DNA from: Candidatus Competibacteraceae bacterium
Lineage (GTDB): Bacteria; Pseudomonadota; Gammaproteobacteria; Competibacterales; Competibacteraceae
Length of the DNA: 8,788 bases
Direction: 5' to 3'
Assembly (NCBI GenBank): GCA_020445005.1
Contig: JAGRHM010000304.1
Location: forward strand, 1-8,788
Shown: piece by piece, positions 1-7,409 of the stretch
Layout of the letters: each line of letters starts with the position of its first letter
Numbering within the stretch: position 1 is the stretch's first letter
Notes under the pieces: generated by a model
The model's input: only the letters and a program-made list of their open reading frames with translations
Told to the model about the DNA's origin: nothing
Databases searched by the model: none
Made by a program: the position numbers and the translations under genes

Positions 1-608
1 TTCAGCACTTCCAGGGGCTTCTTCTTAGCCTTCATGATATTAGGCAGCTTGACGAAACGCGGTTCATTCAGGCGTAGGTCGGTCGTTACCACCGCAGGCA
101 GTTTCAACGCAACCGTTTCCAGGCCACCGTCGACTTCACGGGTTACGTTGACCGTTCCCTCGCCCACTTCAACCTTGGAGGCGAACGCACCCTGTGGCCA
201 GCCCAGCAACGCGGCCAGCATCTGGCCGGTCTGGTTGGCGTCATCGTCGATCGCCTGCTTGCCCAGAATCACCAGGTTCGGCTGTTCCTTTTCCACTACC
301 GCCTTGAGCAGCTTGGCGACCGCCAGTGGTTGCAGTTCGACATCGGTTTCCACCAAAATGCCCCGATCAGCGCCCATGGCCAGCGCGGTGCGGATGGTGT
401 CCTGGCAGGCGGGGACACCCAGCGATACAGCGACGATCTCCTTGACCTTGCCCGCCTCCTGCAGGCGCACCGCTTCTTCTACGGCGATTTCATCAAAGGG
501 ATTCATCGACATCTTGACGTTAGCGGTTTCCACGCCGGAACCATCAGCTTTAGCTCGAACCTTGACGTTATAGTCTACGACTCGTTTTACGGCGACTAAA
601 ATTTTCAT
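1..608 (-). CDS. etfB: Electron transfer flavoprotein beta subunit (partial, C-terminus beyond window)
   Basis: ETF beta pairs with ETF alpha to carry electrons from acyl-CoA dehydrogenases and other flavoproteins to ETF:quinone oxidoreductase, in the cytoplasm. The first 202 residues are visible, and the family is usually about 250 long. It opens [14 protein letters not shown]. The AMP-binding loop [14 protein letters not shown] lies at residues 116-129, followed by LLGWPQ. The ETF-beta signature around [17 protein letters not shown] is at about 159-175. The stretch [10 protein letters not shown] at 188-197 matches the recognition loop that docks onto partner dehydrogenases. The start is the ATG at 608-606, with an AAAGG Shine-Dalgarno-like run just upstream. 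The alpha subunit gene usually follows etfB and would lie beyond position 1, but it is not visible. The gene is divergent from a MaoC-type hydratase gene, which fits a fatty acid degradation context. The family call is firm; the electron donor is unknown. Confidence 0.96.
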   Translation of the reverse strand, partial: MKILVAVKRVVDYNVKVRAKADGSGVETANVKMSMNPFDEIAVEEAVRLQEAGKVKEIVAVSLGVPACQDTIRTALAMGADRGILVETDVELQPLAVAKLLKAVVEKEQPNLVILGKQAIDDDANQTGQMLAALLGWPQGAFASKVEVGEGTVNVTREVDGGLETVALKLPAVVTTDLRLNEPRFVKLPNIMKAKKKPLEVL

Positions 609-648
609 TGTTGACCTTTGCTTTGGGGTTGCTCGTGATTTTGAAATG

Positions 649-661
649 AACCCATTGGGTT
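649..661. promoter_or_regulatory. 13-bp perfect palindrome, candidate operator
   Basis: The sequence AACCCATTGGGTT has two perfect 6-base arms around a central T. It lies between etfB and the hydratase gene, about 41 bases upstream of the etfB start codon and inside the possible etfB promoter. Dyads of this size in a divergent gap are typical of dimeric repressor sites. It does not match the FadR or PsrA consensus as I remember them, so the regulator is unknown. Confidence 0.4.
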
Positions 662-710
662 AAACTTTGTTAAGTTATGGTATTTAGTCCCCCCCGGCAA
701 TGCAATGTCT

Positions 711-731
711 TTATTGGTTATTGGTTATTTT
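711..731 (+). repeat. Short tandem heptamer repeat (TTATTGG x2 plus a degenerate third copy)
   Basis: Two exact copies of TTATTGG (711-717 and 718-724) are followed by TTATTTT (725-731). The repeat ends two bases before the CGGAG element of the hydratase gene. A change in copy number would alter the 5' leader by seven bases but not the reading frame. With so few copies, chance is a real possibility. Confidence 0.5.
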
Positions 732-748
732 TCGGAGATGATGAAAAC

Positions 749-1207
749 ATGTACCCCACTCATGAAGGCTATAACGATACCTTGCACGGTTACTATCTGG
801 AAGATCTCGCAGTCGGCATGCGCGCTTCTCATGCTAAAACCGTCACTGAGACTGACGTCGTATTGTTCGCAGGATTAACCGGTGATAATAACCCCATTCA
901 CTGCAATGAAGTGTTTGCCACCCAGACCCAGTTTAAAAGCCGCATCGCCCACGGCATGTTCTGCGCCGGCCTAATTTCCTGCGTAGCGGGCACCCGCCTG
1001 CCTGGACCCGGCGCAGTTTATGTGGACCAGCAACTGCGTTTCACGGCGCCAGTGCGCATCGGCGACACTGTCACGGCGCTTTGCACTGTTCAGGAGATTA
1101 TTCAGGAACGGCGGCGAGTCATCATGAGCACGATCTGCACGGTTGGCGACAAGGTCGTGGTCGAGGGGACCGCAACTTTCCTGGTCAGCCGCCGGCCCAA
1201 GGCCTGA
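749..1207 (+). CDS. MaoC-type (R)-specific enoyl-CoA hydratase, PhaJ-like
   Basis: This 152-residue single hot-dog-fold protein belongs to the MaoC/PhaJ family. These enzymes hydrate trans-2-enoyl-CoA to (R)-3-hydroxyacyl-CoA, linking beta-oxidation to polyhydroxyalkanoate synthesis. The hydratase-2 motif is clear in FAGLTGDNNPIHCNEVFA (residues 40-57), with the catalytic dyad Asp46 and His51, followed by RIAHGM (65-70). The length is typical of one-domain members. The ATG at 749 is chosen because CGGAG (733-737) lies about 11 bases upstream and the protein then begins at the usual distance before the fold. An in-frame ATG at 677 would add 24 residues of non-conserved sequence lying in the promoter region. 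The stop lies one base from the stop of the convergent kinase gene. The natural substrate could also be another enoyl-thioester, so no gene symbol is given. Confidence 0.9.
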   Translation: MYPTHEGYNDTLHGYYLEDLAVGMRASHAKTVTETDVVLFAGLTGDNNPIHCNEVFATQTQFKSRIAHGMFCAGLISCVAGTRLPGPGAVYVDQQLRFTAPVRIGDTVTALCTVQEIIQERRRVIMSTICTVGDKVVVEGTATFLVSRRPKA

Positions 1208-1208
1208 T

Positions 1209-3905
1209 TCACTCTTCCATGATCACCCGGAAACCGGTCAGCGCATTACGCTCGTCCGGTTTCCTGGGCAAGCGCTTGGCTGAGCGCAAATCGCCCGCGC
1301 CATTATTCCAGGATCCGCCGCGCGTGACCCGCTGGCCCTGGTTAGATCGCCGGGCCGAACAGCGTTGTTCCTCGCCGGTATAGTTCGGATAGTATTCCGA
1401 ACAGGTCCATTCCCAGACATTCCCCGCCACATCGTGCAGTCCCAGGGCATTAGGCAGATATTCGCCCACCTGCGCGCTCACTGACTGGCCATCGTCCAGA
1501 TTGCCGATGGATGCCCCAGTCGGATCGTTACGGTCGGAAAAGTTGGCGTAACGAGGATCGATCGTGTTACCCCAATAATATCGGGTCTCAGTTCCAGCCC
1601 GGGCCGCATACTCCCACTCGGCTTCCGTCGGCAACCGAAAACGCTTGCCCGTGCGCGATTCCCAGCTCAACCATTCGACAAAAGCCTGCGCTTCATCCCA
1701 ATTCAGGTTGACCGCGGGTTGCGTGTCGGTGTTCAGGGAACGTCCCTGAAAGGAGCCACTGTCATGCTTGGGTTTAAAACGCCGGTACTGGCCGTTGGTC
1801 ACCTCGGTTTTACCCATCCAGAATCCTGTCACGCACACCTGATGCAGCGACTCGTCGCCACCACGATCCCGCTCGTTCGGGGGGCTGCCCATATTGAAGC
1901 AGCCAGCTTCGACCCAGTGTAAGTCAATACCAGTAGTGGGATCAGTAAATGTTCGAGTGGGCGGCGCGGCGCGTTCGGCAGTCAGTAATTCATTCTGGGC
2001 CGCGATCAGCGCCGGATGCTGGCGATTGATGGCGCTTGCCCGCTCCAGCGCCTGGTGCGCTTGAGTCCATTCCTTCTGGGTAATGAATTCACGCGCCTGA
2101 TTAATATACCCCATCAGTTTCGCTTCGCGTTGACGCGCCTCTTCCTGGGCGAGCTGGGCTGCTTCTTCCTCTTGCTGTTTCTTCAGCGCCGCCGCCTCGA
2201 GTTGGCGCTGCGCCTGGATGGCCCGATAGTACTCATAGGAAAGCAGGCCAACCCCTGAGGCTCCTGAAATGGCGAATGCGATCAACAACGCCCGTTTCCA
2301 GTTAATCGCCTGGATACGGGAAAGCGATGCGATGGGTTCCGGTTCTCCTGCAAGAATAGCCTGCGACGGTTGCTCAACAATGGCCTCCTGCACAACGGCG
2401 CTGGGTCGCGACCGGGGCGATGAAAGCGGTTCCGTGCGCTCCACCAGCATGCTCGTGGAAGTTCCGCGCTTTTGCGAGACTTTCTTCAAATGCTCCAGCA
2501 CCGAATGCGGCGACCGCTTGAGCAGAGTTTGCGAGGTATCAAAGGGAGGTTGTGGCGGAGAAGGCCGTGACGAAAGTTCCGCCTCACTTTCTTGCTCTTC
2601 GGACTGGCGCAACTCAGTAGACGGTTTAGCTTCGTCCAGATGATCCCAGATATTCTCCAACATCGACAGGGACAAATCGTCTTGCGCGCCCTGGAGCGGC
2701 TCCGAGGCTGCTCCACTGTCGAGCGTTTTTGCCGATACCGGGGATTCCTTACGATCGAGCGTCCAGTCGAGAGACGGGCCAGACGATAAGGAAGGCGTCT
2801 CCTGCGGCGGGGCTTCATGGGTGCGCGCTGAAGGATGCGAGGGCTTTGAAGGCGATTTCTGCTTATCAGGCCAATGCGTCGACGGCAAAGAGGGTCTCGA
2901 CCGCGGAGCAAGCGGCTCGAAGCGCAAGGATGTCGATGAAGGCAAATCCAGCAAATCGGGTCTGATAGGCGGCACCTGCGAGAAATCAACCTGGCTATTC
3001 ACCTGGTCAGTTTCCTGTAACGCTTGCCGCATGGCGGCTACGCTCTGAAAACGATCCTCGGGACGCACCGCTAACGCCTGGTCGACGACTTGCAACAATC
3101 CGCGCGAGTAAAGACCCGCGCCGATCTCAATCGCGGGCTGGACCGGATCCTTCAATACGCGGCCCGGAGCTTCGATGGGCGGAGCGCCGGTGATGCAGCG
3201 GTAAAGAACGGCCCCTAGCGCATAGATGTCGGTCCAGGGACCATAGTCTTCGCCGACCGTCACATATTGCTCAATCGGCGAATACCCCGGCGTTACGACG
3301 CTGGTAACGCTGCGGGTGCGCCGACCCAGCGCTTGTCGGGCGGCGCCGAAGTCGAGCAGCATGACATGGCCGTCGCGACTGCGAATGTAAAGGTTGCTCG
3401 GCTTGAGATCGCGGTGCAGATAATTCTGGCTATGCACGGCTTCCAGCGCCGGCATAATGTCGCCCAGCAGACGGTGCAATTCATGCTCGGCGAGAATGCC
3501 GCCGCGTTGCAGCATGGCGCTCAGCGATTCGCCATCCTCATACTCCATGACGATATAAGCGCTGCCGTTCGCTGCGAAGTAATCGCGCACCCGCACCACG
3601 CCGGGATGATTGACTTGCACCAGAATCTTGGCTTCATCCAGGAAGCGTTCCAGACCCCACTGGTAACAAGCAGGTTCGCCCTGCCGGGCTGGAATTTGTC
3701 CTTGGGCATTTGGGCGGACATTGACGCCATTGTGATCGCGATAGGCCCATTCCGCCGGAAAGTACTCCTTGATTGCGACCTCGTTTTGCAGGGCTTCGTG
3801 AATGGCCCGATAGGTAATGCCAAAACCGCCGGCGCCGAGCACCCCTTCGATCTGATAGCGATGCAGGTTATAGCCGTTAGGCAGGGCGTTGGTTTCTTCA
3901 GTCAT
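1209..3905 (-). CDS. Membrane Ser/Thr protein kinase with C-terminal FGE/SUMF1-like domain
   Basis: The protein has 898 residues. A Hanks-type kinase domain (about 15-295) carries the glycine loop GAGGFG (24-29), Lys46 in VAIK, the catalytic loop HRDLKPSN (164-171, Asp166), DFG (185-187) and SPIEQY in the APE region (209-214), so it looks catalytically complete. A Pro/Ser-rich linker of about 230 residues follows. One membrane segment lies at about 539-557, then a charged coiled coil (560-595), a short TPR-like helical stretch (597-645) and an FGE/SUMF1-type C-lectin-fold domain (about 655-898). The last shows RLPTEAEWEYAARAG (758-772), GNVWEWT (828-834), RGGSW (863-867) and GFRV (891-894). 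Expected topology is kinase inside, FGE-like domain in the periplasm. The cysteine pair of true formylglycine-generating enzymes is absent, which suggests sensing or binding. The ATG at 3905 has AAAGGA upstream. The PP2C gene ends 47 bases before it. Confidence 0.93.
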   Translation of the reverse strand: MTEETNALPNGYNLHRYQIEGVLGAGGFGITYRAIHEALQNEVAIKEYFPAEWAYRDHNGVNVRPNAQGQIPARQGEPACYQWGLERFLDEAKILVQVNHPGVVRVRDYFAANGSAYIVMEYEDGESLSAMLQRGGILAEHELHRLLGDIMPALEAVHSQNYLHRDLKPSNLYIRSRDGHVMLLDFGAARQALGRRTRSVTSVVTPGYSPIEQYVTVGEDYGPWTDIYALGAVLYRCITGAPPIEAPGRVLKDPVQPAIEIGAGLYSRGLLQVVDQALAVRPEDRFQSVAAMRQALQETDQVNSQVDFSQVPPIRPDLLDLPSSTSLRFEPLAPRSRPSLPSTHWPDKQKSPSKPSHPSARTHEAPPQETPSLSSGPSLDWTLDRKESPVSAKTLDSGAASEPLQGAQDDLSLSMLENIWDHLDEAKPSTELRQSEEQESEAELSSRPSPPQPPFDTSQTLLKRSPHSVLEHLKKVSQKRGTSTSMLVERTEPLSSPRSRPSAVVQEAIVEQPSQAILAGEPEPIASLSRIQAINWKRALLIAFAISGASGVGLLSYEYYRAIQAQRQLEAAALKKQQEEEAAQLAQEEARQREAKLMGYINQAREFITQKEWTQAHQALERASAINRQHPALIAAQNELLTAERAAPPTRTFTDPTTGIDLHWVEAGCFNMGSPPNERDRGGDESLHQVCVTGFWMGKTEVTNGQYRRFKPKHDSGSFQGRSLNTDTQPAVNLNWDEAQAFVEWLSWESRTGKRFRLPTEAEWEYAARAGTETRYYWGNTIDPRYANFSDRNDPTGASIGNLDDGQSVSAQVGEYLPNALGLHDVAGNVWEWTCSEYYPNYTGEEQRCSARRSNQGQRVTRGGSWNNGAGDLRSAKRLPRKPDERNALTGFRVIMEE

Positions 3906-3952
3906 CGGGCTGTCCTTTGCAGTGGACTTTGCTGGCGCAAGGGGTGGCCCAT

Positions 3953-4810
3953 CTAGCGCCGGTCGCGGTTAAGCAGTGACGTAAACCCCGCCGATAACCA
4001 ACGCAGCCAGCGTGGAGCATCGCCTGCGGCGTCTGAAGCGGCGCGCAATAGCACCAGTGTTGCATTATCGGCCTCGACGCCGCCGCGTTGCACAGCTGTA
4101 TCAACCAGCCGCTGAGCGGCGGCTGCCGAACCATGGTCCAGGGTAGTGTTCCAAACTTCACTTTCGGTGACATGTTCCCAGACACCGTCTGAACAGAGCG
4201 CCAGTAGATCGCCAGCCTGAATGACCAGGTCGCCCTGGTCCGCTCGCGGCAATTCCTCGCCGCCCAGGCAGCGGTATAGCCGGTTCTGCGCTGGATGCGC
4301 GCCCATCTCGGACTCCTGGATTTCGCCAAGATCGGTCAGCAATTGCACCACGGAATGATCGCGGGTGCGCATCAGGCGGCGGCCACCCCGGAAATGATAA
4401 AGGCGGCTGTCGCCAATATTCAGCCAGTAGGCCCGCCCGCCCGCCAGCCAGACCATAACCAGCGTACTGCGCGCAGTTTCCGAACGATTATTGATCACTG
4501 TATGTATCCGCTGGCTCAACTGGTTGAGTGCGGCGGGAGGATCCGTTTCCAGGGAAGACGGCGGATGCAGAATGAAATCTCGGGCGGTGTCGATGACGAT
4601 TTGCGCCCCGAGCGCACCCTCCAGATGCCCGCCCATGCCATCGGCTACGATCGCCAGCAGACCTTCCCGGTTGTGCGGCTGGAAAAGCCCCCAGCGATCC
4701 TGTTGCTCATGGCGACCTCCCTGTTGGCTGGCTGCGCCCTTCTCCCACGGCATGATCGGAGCGGATTCCTCAATAGAAGGCTGCAAGGATGGAGTGGCGC
4801 CGGTAGTCAT
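3953..4810 (-). CDS. PP2C-family (PPM) Ser/Thr protein phosphatase
   Basis: This metal-dependent phosphatase probably reverses phosphorylation by the kinase encoded next. From the chosen ATG it has 285 residues. The PPM motifs occur in order: QQD (Asp38), VADGMGG (55-61, Asp57), GDSRLY (133-138), DHSVVQ (151-156), CSDGVWEHV (206-214, Asp208) and DNATLV (248-253, Asp248). The acidic residues that bind the two metal ions are all present, so it should be active. No membrane segment is seen, so it is likely cytoplasmic. The start is uncertain: an in-frame GTG at 4825 adds five residues but has no Shine-Dalgarno sequence, the ATG at 4810 has only a weak AAAG, and an ATG at 4753 has GAGGA about 13 bases upstream. 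All three keep the catalytic domain whole. The 47-base gap to the kinase gene suggests co-transcription. Confidence 0.92.
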   Translation of the reverse strand: MTTGATPSLQPSIEESAPIMPWEKGAASQQGGRHEQQDRWGLFQPHNREGLLAIVADGMGGHLEGALGAQIVIDTARDFILHPPSSLETDPPAALNQLSQRIHTVINNRSETARSTLVMVWLAGGRAYWLNIGDSRLYHFRGGRRLMRTRDHSVVQLLTDLGEIQESEMGAHPAQNRLYRCLGGEELPRADQGDLVIQAGDLLALCSDGVWEHVTESEVWNTTLDHGSAAAAQRLVDTAVQRGGVEADNATLVLLRAASDAAGDAPRWLRWLSAGFTSLLNRDRR

Positions 4811-4877
4811 TCGCTTTGTGATCACTATGAATTACATGGATTCGGCTGAAACCGAACAGAACAAACGCGAGAACAGC

Positions 4878-5339
4878 CTACAACAAGTTGAGCACTTCCT
4901 CCGCATGGTTCGCACAATTCGGCTTGTCAATGATATGGGCAATATGGCCGCTCTCGTCAATCAGGTAGGTGATGCGATTCGCCACGCCGAACAGGCTGGC
5001 CGCTGTGCCCATCAGACCGCCGTCCATGGCGCCATAGGCCCGACTCACCGCGCCATCGGTATCCGCGACCAGCGGGAAGCTGATATTGTACTTCTCGGTG
5101 AAGCGCTGGTGGGAGCTCACATCCTGGGTGGACACGCCAAGAATCGCTGCGTCCTTATCCTGAATTTCCCGATAATGGTCGCGCAGGGAACAAGCCTGTT
5201 TGGTGCAACCGGGCGTATCGTCCATAGGATAGAAGTACAGCACCAACTTTTGGCCAAAGTAATCGGATAATTTAACCGTGCTGTTATCGGTGGTGGTCGC
5301 GGTGAACTGGGGGGCGGGGTCGCCAATTTTTAGTTTCAT
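4878..5339 (-). CDS. bcp: Peroxiredoxin, BCP/PrxQ subfamily
   Basis: This 153-residue thiol peroxidase reduces hydrogen peroxide and organic or lipid hydroperoxides, normally recharged by thioredoxin. The peroxidatic site is PMDDTPGCT, with the P-x3-T-x2-C pattern ending at Cys45. The resolving Cys50 lies five residues on, as in atypical two-cysteine BCP/PrxQ enzymes. The conserved active-site arginine is probably Arg122 in NRITYLID. A third cysteine, Cys142, sits near the C-terminus with unknown role. Length and the opening MKLKIGDPAPQF are typical, and no signal peptide is seen. The ATG at 5339 is preceded by an AGAAGAG Shine-Dalgarno-like run. The gene starts 41 bases after the fatty acyl reductase stop, so it may be read from the same promoter. 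A role in protecting stored or membrane lipids from oxidation is only inferred from position. Confidence 0.94.
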   Translation of the reverse strand: MKLKIGDPAPQFTATTTDNSTVKLSDYFGQKLVLYFYPMDDTPGCTKQACSLRDHYREIQDKDAAILGVSTQDVSSHQRFTEKYNISFPLVADTDGAVSRAYGAMDGGLMGTAASLFGVANRITYLIDESGHIAHIIDKPNCANHAEEVLNLL

Positions 5340-5380
5340 GGCTCTTCTCTCACGGGTCGTTGTAACTGAATGGACGCGGA

Positions 5381-7366
5381 TTACCAGTAAATACCTCGTG
5401 TGAACTGCGCAAAGGAAATTTGTTCCAGCGAGGGTTCCTGGGATTCGGGATTTGGCGTTTTAGCGGCGGCTGATTCGGGAAACAGCCGAAAGGCCGTGTT
5501 CATGATGACCGCGTACACTTTGGGCGCCAAGGCATGGAGCACTTGGGCAAACACGCCGATCCGGGTCGCGATGCGCTCCGGTCGGTAAATAATGGCCTGA
5601 ACGATCAAGTCAGCGGCTTCGTCCGGGCTAAGCGTGGGCACATGCTGATAAATTTTCGTCGGCGCGATCATCGGGGTGCGCACCAACGGCATGTTAATAG
5701 TCGTAAATTCGATGCCGCTGTCGGAGAATTCGGCGGCTGCGCAGCGAGCGAAGGCGTCCAGCGCCGCCTTGGAGGCGACGTAGGCCGAGAAACGCGGCGC
5801 GTTACTCAGCACGCCAATCGAGGAAATGTTGATGACGTGCCCATGTTTTTTCGCCAGCATACTCGGGATGAAACCCATGATCAGCCGCAGCGCGCCGAAG
5901 TAGTTGAGTTGCATGGTGCGCTCATAGTCGTGAAAGCGCTCCAGCGAGTTTTCAATGGCCCGGCGAATCGAGCGACCGGCGTTATTCACCAGGATATCCA
6001 CCCCGCCATGCTCGGCCAGCGCCTGCTGAATCAGCGCATCGCAGGAAGCAATGTCGGCGACATCCGCCGCGTAAACGTAAGCGGTCCCGCCACGCGCCTC
6101 AATCTCCCGCCGGGTTTCCAGCAGTTTTTCTTCCGTGCGCGCGACAATCAGGGTCTTAGCGCCCGCCTCGGCGACCTTCAGTGCGGCGGCCTTGCCGATG
6201 CCGGAGGACGCGCCGGTAATCAACACGACCTTGTCTTTCACCGCTCCGCTCAGCGTACGGTCGACGAACAGGTCGGGGTCGAGATGACGCTCCCAGTAAT
6301 CCCATAGTTTCCAGGCATAAGTTTCCAGGGGAGGAACAGCGATATCGGTACCCTCAAGCGCCTTCAAGGTCTGGCGACAGTCGAAACGGGTCGGGTAATT
6401 GATCAACCCTAGCACATCGGCGGGAATGCCGAGATCCTTGAGGATTTGATCCTTGATCCGCCGCACCGGTTTCAATTGTGACAGCCCGGTTTTGATGATC
6501 TCGGGCACGAAGGCGAACATCAAAGCGTTAAAACGCAGCGTCATTTCCGGCGCATGGGCGGAGCGAGCGAACAGGTTCAGGATATCGCCGACGCGATGCG
6601 GCTTCGGGTCCACCAGGTGGAAGCATTGACCGTCCAGGCCGGGTTGGTGCGCAATGTGATCCATCGCGTCGACGATGAAATTGACCGGTACCAGGTTCAG
6701 CCGACCGCCTTCGATGCCGATCATTGGCATCCAGGGCGGCAGCAAATTGCGCACTTTCTGAATCAGCTTGAAAAAGTAGTACGGGCCGTCAATCTTGTCC
6801 ATTTCACCCGTGCGAGAATCGCCCACCACTGCGCCGGGCCGATAGACCCGCCAGGGACAGGAGCATTCGCGGCGCACAATCCCCTCCGATTCATGCTTGG
6901 TGCGATAGTAGGGATTATCGAGCGCCTCGGCTTCGTCGAACATATCCTCACGGAATACGCCTTCGTATAAACCGGCGGCGGCGATCGAGCTGGTCAGATG
7001 AAAGCAGCCGACCTCGACCGCCTCGGCGAAGGCAACGACATGGCGGGTGCCCTGGATATTCACTTTCTCCTGGACTTCGGCGCTGGCCTTGAGATCGTAA
7101 ATCGCCGCCAGATGAAAGAGGTGATCAATTTGATCCTTAAGCCGGACGAGATCGCTGTCCGCCACCCCCAGGCGCGGTTGCGTGAGATCACCAAGGATCG
7201 GCACGGCGCGGTCGGCGTTCTGGCCCCAGCGCTCGCGCAATGTTTCCACGATAGGCAGTTCACGCTCCAGAATCAGATAATAAACGGTACTATTCTGACG
7301 TTGCAGCAATTTTTCGACAAGCCGTCGGCCGATAAAACCGGAAGCGCCGGTAACAAAGTAATTCAT
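5381..7366 (-). CDS. Two-domain fatty acyl-CoA/ACP reductase forming fatty alcohols
   Basis: This 661-residue fusion of two Rossmann-fold reductases reduces fatty acyl thioesters to primary fatty alcohols, the alcohol half of wax esters. The N-terminal extended-SDR/FAR domain (1-about 365) has the NADP-binding TGASGFIG (6-13), a serine pair at 126-127 and YxxxK at Tyr153/Lys157. The C-terminal classical SDR domain (about 376-625), similar to Acinetobacter Acr1, has TGASSGIG (384-391), NNAG (461-464), Ser515/516 and YxxxK at Tyr529/Lys533. Both sites look intact. From memory, length, domain order and the C-terminal RGIYW match the 661-residue Marinobacter reductase. In that family the C-terminal part is thought to make the aldehyde and the N-terminal part the alcohol. 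The ATG at 7366 is chosen because the fold begins at once and GGAG lies ten bases upstream; the frame stays open to 7495, but the extra 43 residues cross the likely promoter. Confidence 0.94.
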   Translation of the reverse strand: MNYFVTGASGFIGRRLVEKLLQRQNSTVYYLILERELPIVETLRERWGQNADRAVPILGDLTQPRLGVADSDLVRLKDQIDHLFHLAAIYDLKASAEVQEKVNIQGTRHVVAFAEAVEVGCFHLTSSIAAAGLYEGVFREDMFDEAEALDNPYYRTKHESEGIVRRECSCPWRVYRPGAVVGDSRTGEMDKIDGPYYFFKLIQKVRNLLPPWMPMIGIEGGRLNLVPVNFIVDAMDHIAHQPGLDGQCFHLVDPKPHRVGDILNLFARSAHAPEMTLRFNALMFAFVPEIIKTGLSQLKPVRRIKDQILKDLGIPADVLGLINYPTRFDCRQTLKALEGTDIAVPPLETYAWKLWDYWERHLDPDLFVDRTLSGAVKDKVVLITGASSGIGKAAALKVAEAGAKTLIVARTEEKLLETRREIEARGGTAYVYAADVADIASCDALIQQALAEHGGVDILVNNAGRSIRRAIENSLERFHDYERTMQLNYFGALRLIMGFIPSMLAKKHGHVINISSIGVLSNAPRFSAYVASKAALDAFARCAAAEFSDSGIEFTTINMPLVRTPMIAPTKIYQHVPTLSPDEAADLIVQAIIYRPERIATRIGVFAQVLHALAPKVYAVIMNTAFRLFPESAAAKTPNPESQEPSLEQISFAQFTRGIYW

Positions 7367-7378
7367 GTCGTTGCGGCT

Positions 7379-7390
7379 CCACGGGGGTGG
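7379..7390 (-). promoter_or_regulatory. Small 5'-leader hairpin overlapping the acyl reductase ribosome binding site
   Basis: On the minus strand CCAC-CCCC-GTGG can form a four-base-pair GC-rich hairpin. Its 3' arm contributes the GG of the GGAG at 7380-7377, the only Shine-Dalgarno candidate for the ATG at 7366. It could lower translation, but the stem is short and may be incidental. Confidence 0.25.
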
Positions 7391-7409
7391 CGTTTTTAAT
7401 GATTTAACA

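Larger units (their letters stand above)
609..748. promoter_or_regulatory. Divergent control region between etfB and the MaoC-type hydratase gene
   Basis: This 140-bp AT-richer gap must hold the promoters of both flanking genes. On the minus strand, TTAACA (673-668) is a fair -35 hexamer for etfB, but the matching -10 is weak. No clear plus-strand promoter stands out. The gap contains a 13-bp palindrome at 649-661, two GTTAA direct repeats ten bases apart (659-663 and 669-673), a run of seven C at 689-695, and a heptamer repeat at 711-731. Promoter activity follows from the gene arrangement; no exact start site can be assigned. Confidence 0.6.

Noticed and set aside
34..573. Plus-strand ORF of 179 codons at the window start
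   Set aside because: It is antisense to etfB, whose minus-strand product is a near-perfect family match; the plus-strand translation has no recognisable fold.
677..748. 24-residue N-terminal extension of the hydratase from an ATG at 677
   Set aside because: There is no ribosome binding site, the sequence is non-conserved and lies in the divergent promoter gap, and the ATG at 749 has CGGAG upstream.
2486..2989. Minus-strand ORF of 167 codons within the kinase gene
   Set aside because: It is a shifted frame through the Ser/Pro-rich linker; its arginine-rich product is a by-product of codon bias. The kinase frame runs through intact, so there is no sign of a frameshift.
3267..3956. Plus-strand ORF of 229 codons
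   Set aside because: It lies opposite the conserved kinase domain and has no recognisable motifs; long antisense frames are common in GC-rich genes.
4841..4856. Inverted repeat TTCGG-CTGAAA-CCGAA between the peroxiredoxin and PP2C genes
   Set aside because: A five-base-pair stem with no T run on the minus strand does not make a convincing terminator.
4491..5270. Plus-strand ORF of 259 codons
   Set aside because: It runs antisense across both the PP2C and peroxiredoxin genes, each of which has intact catalytic motifs on the other strand.
5534..6307. Plus-strand ORF of 257 codons
   Set aside because: It is antisense to the C-terminal SDR domain of the acyl reductase and shows no domain of its own.
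7379..7397. Terminator-like hairpin plus T run on the plus strand (CCAC-GGGG-GTGG, then CG and TTTTT)
   Set aside because: No plus-strand gene lies upstream, the stem is only four base pairs, and the site falls in the reductase leader. It was kept only as a possible leader hairpin.
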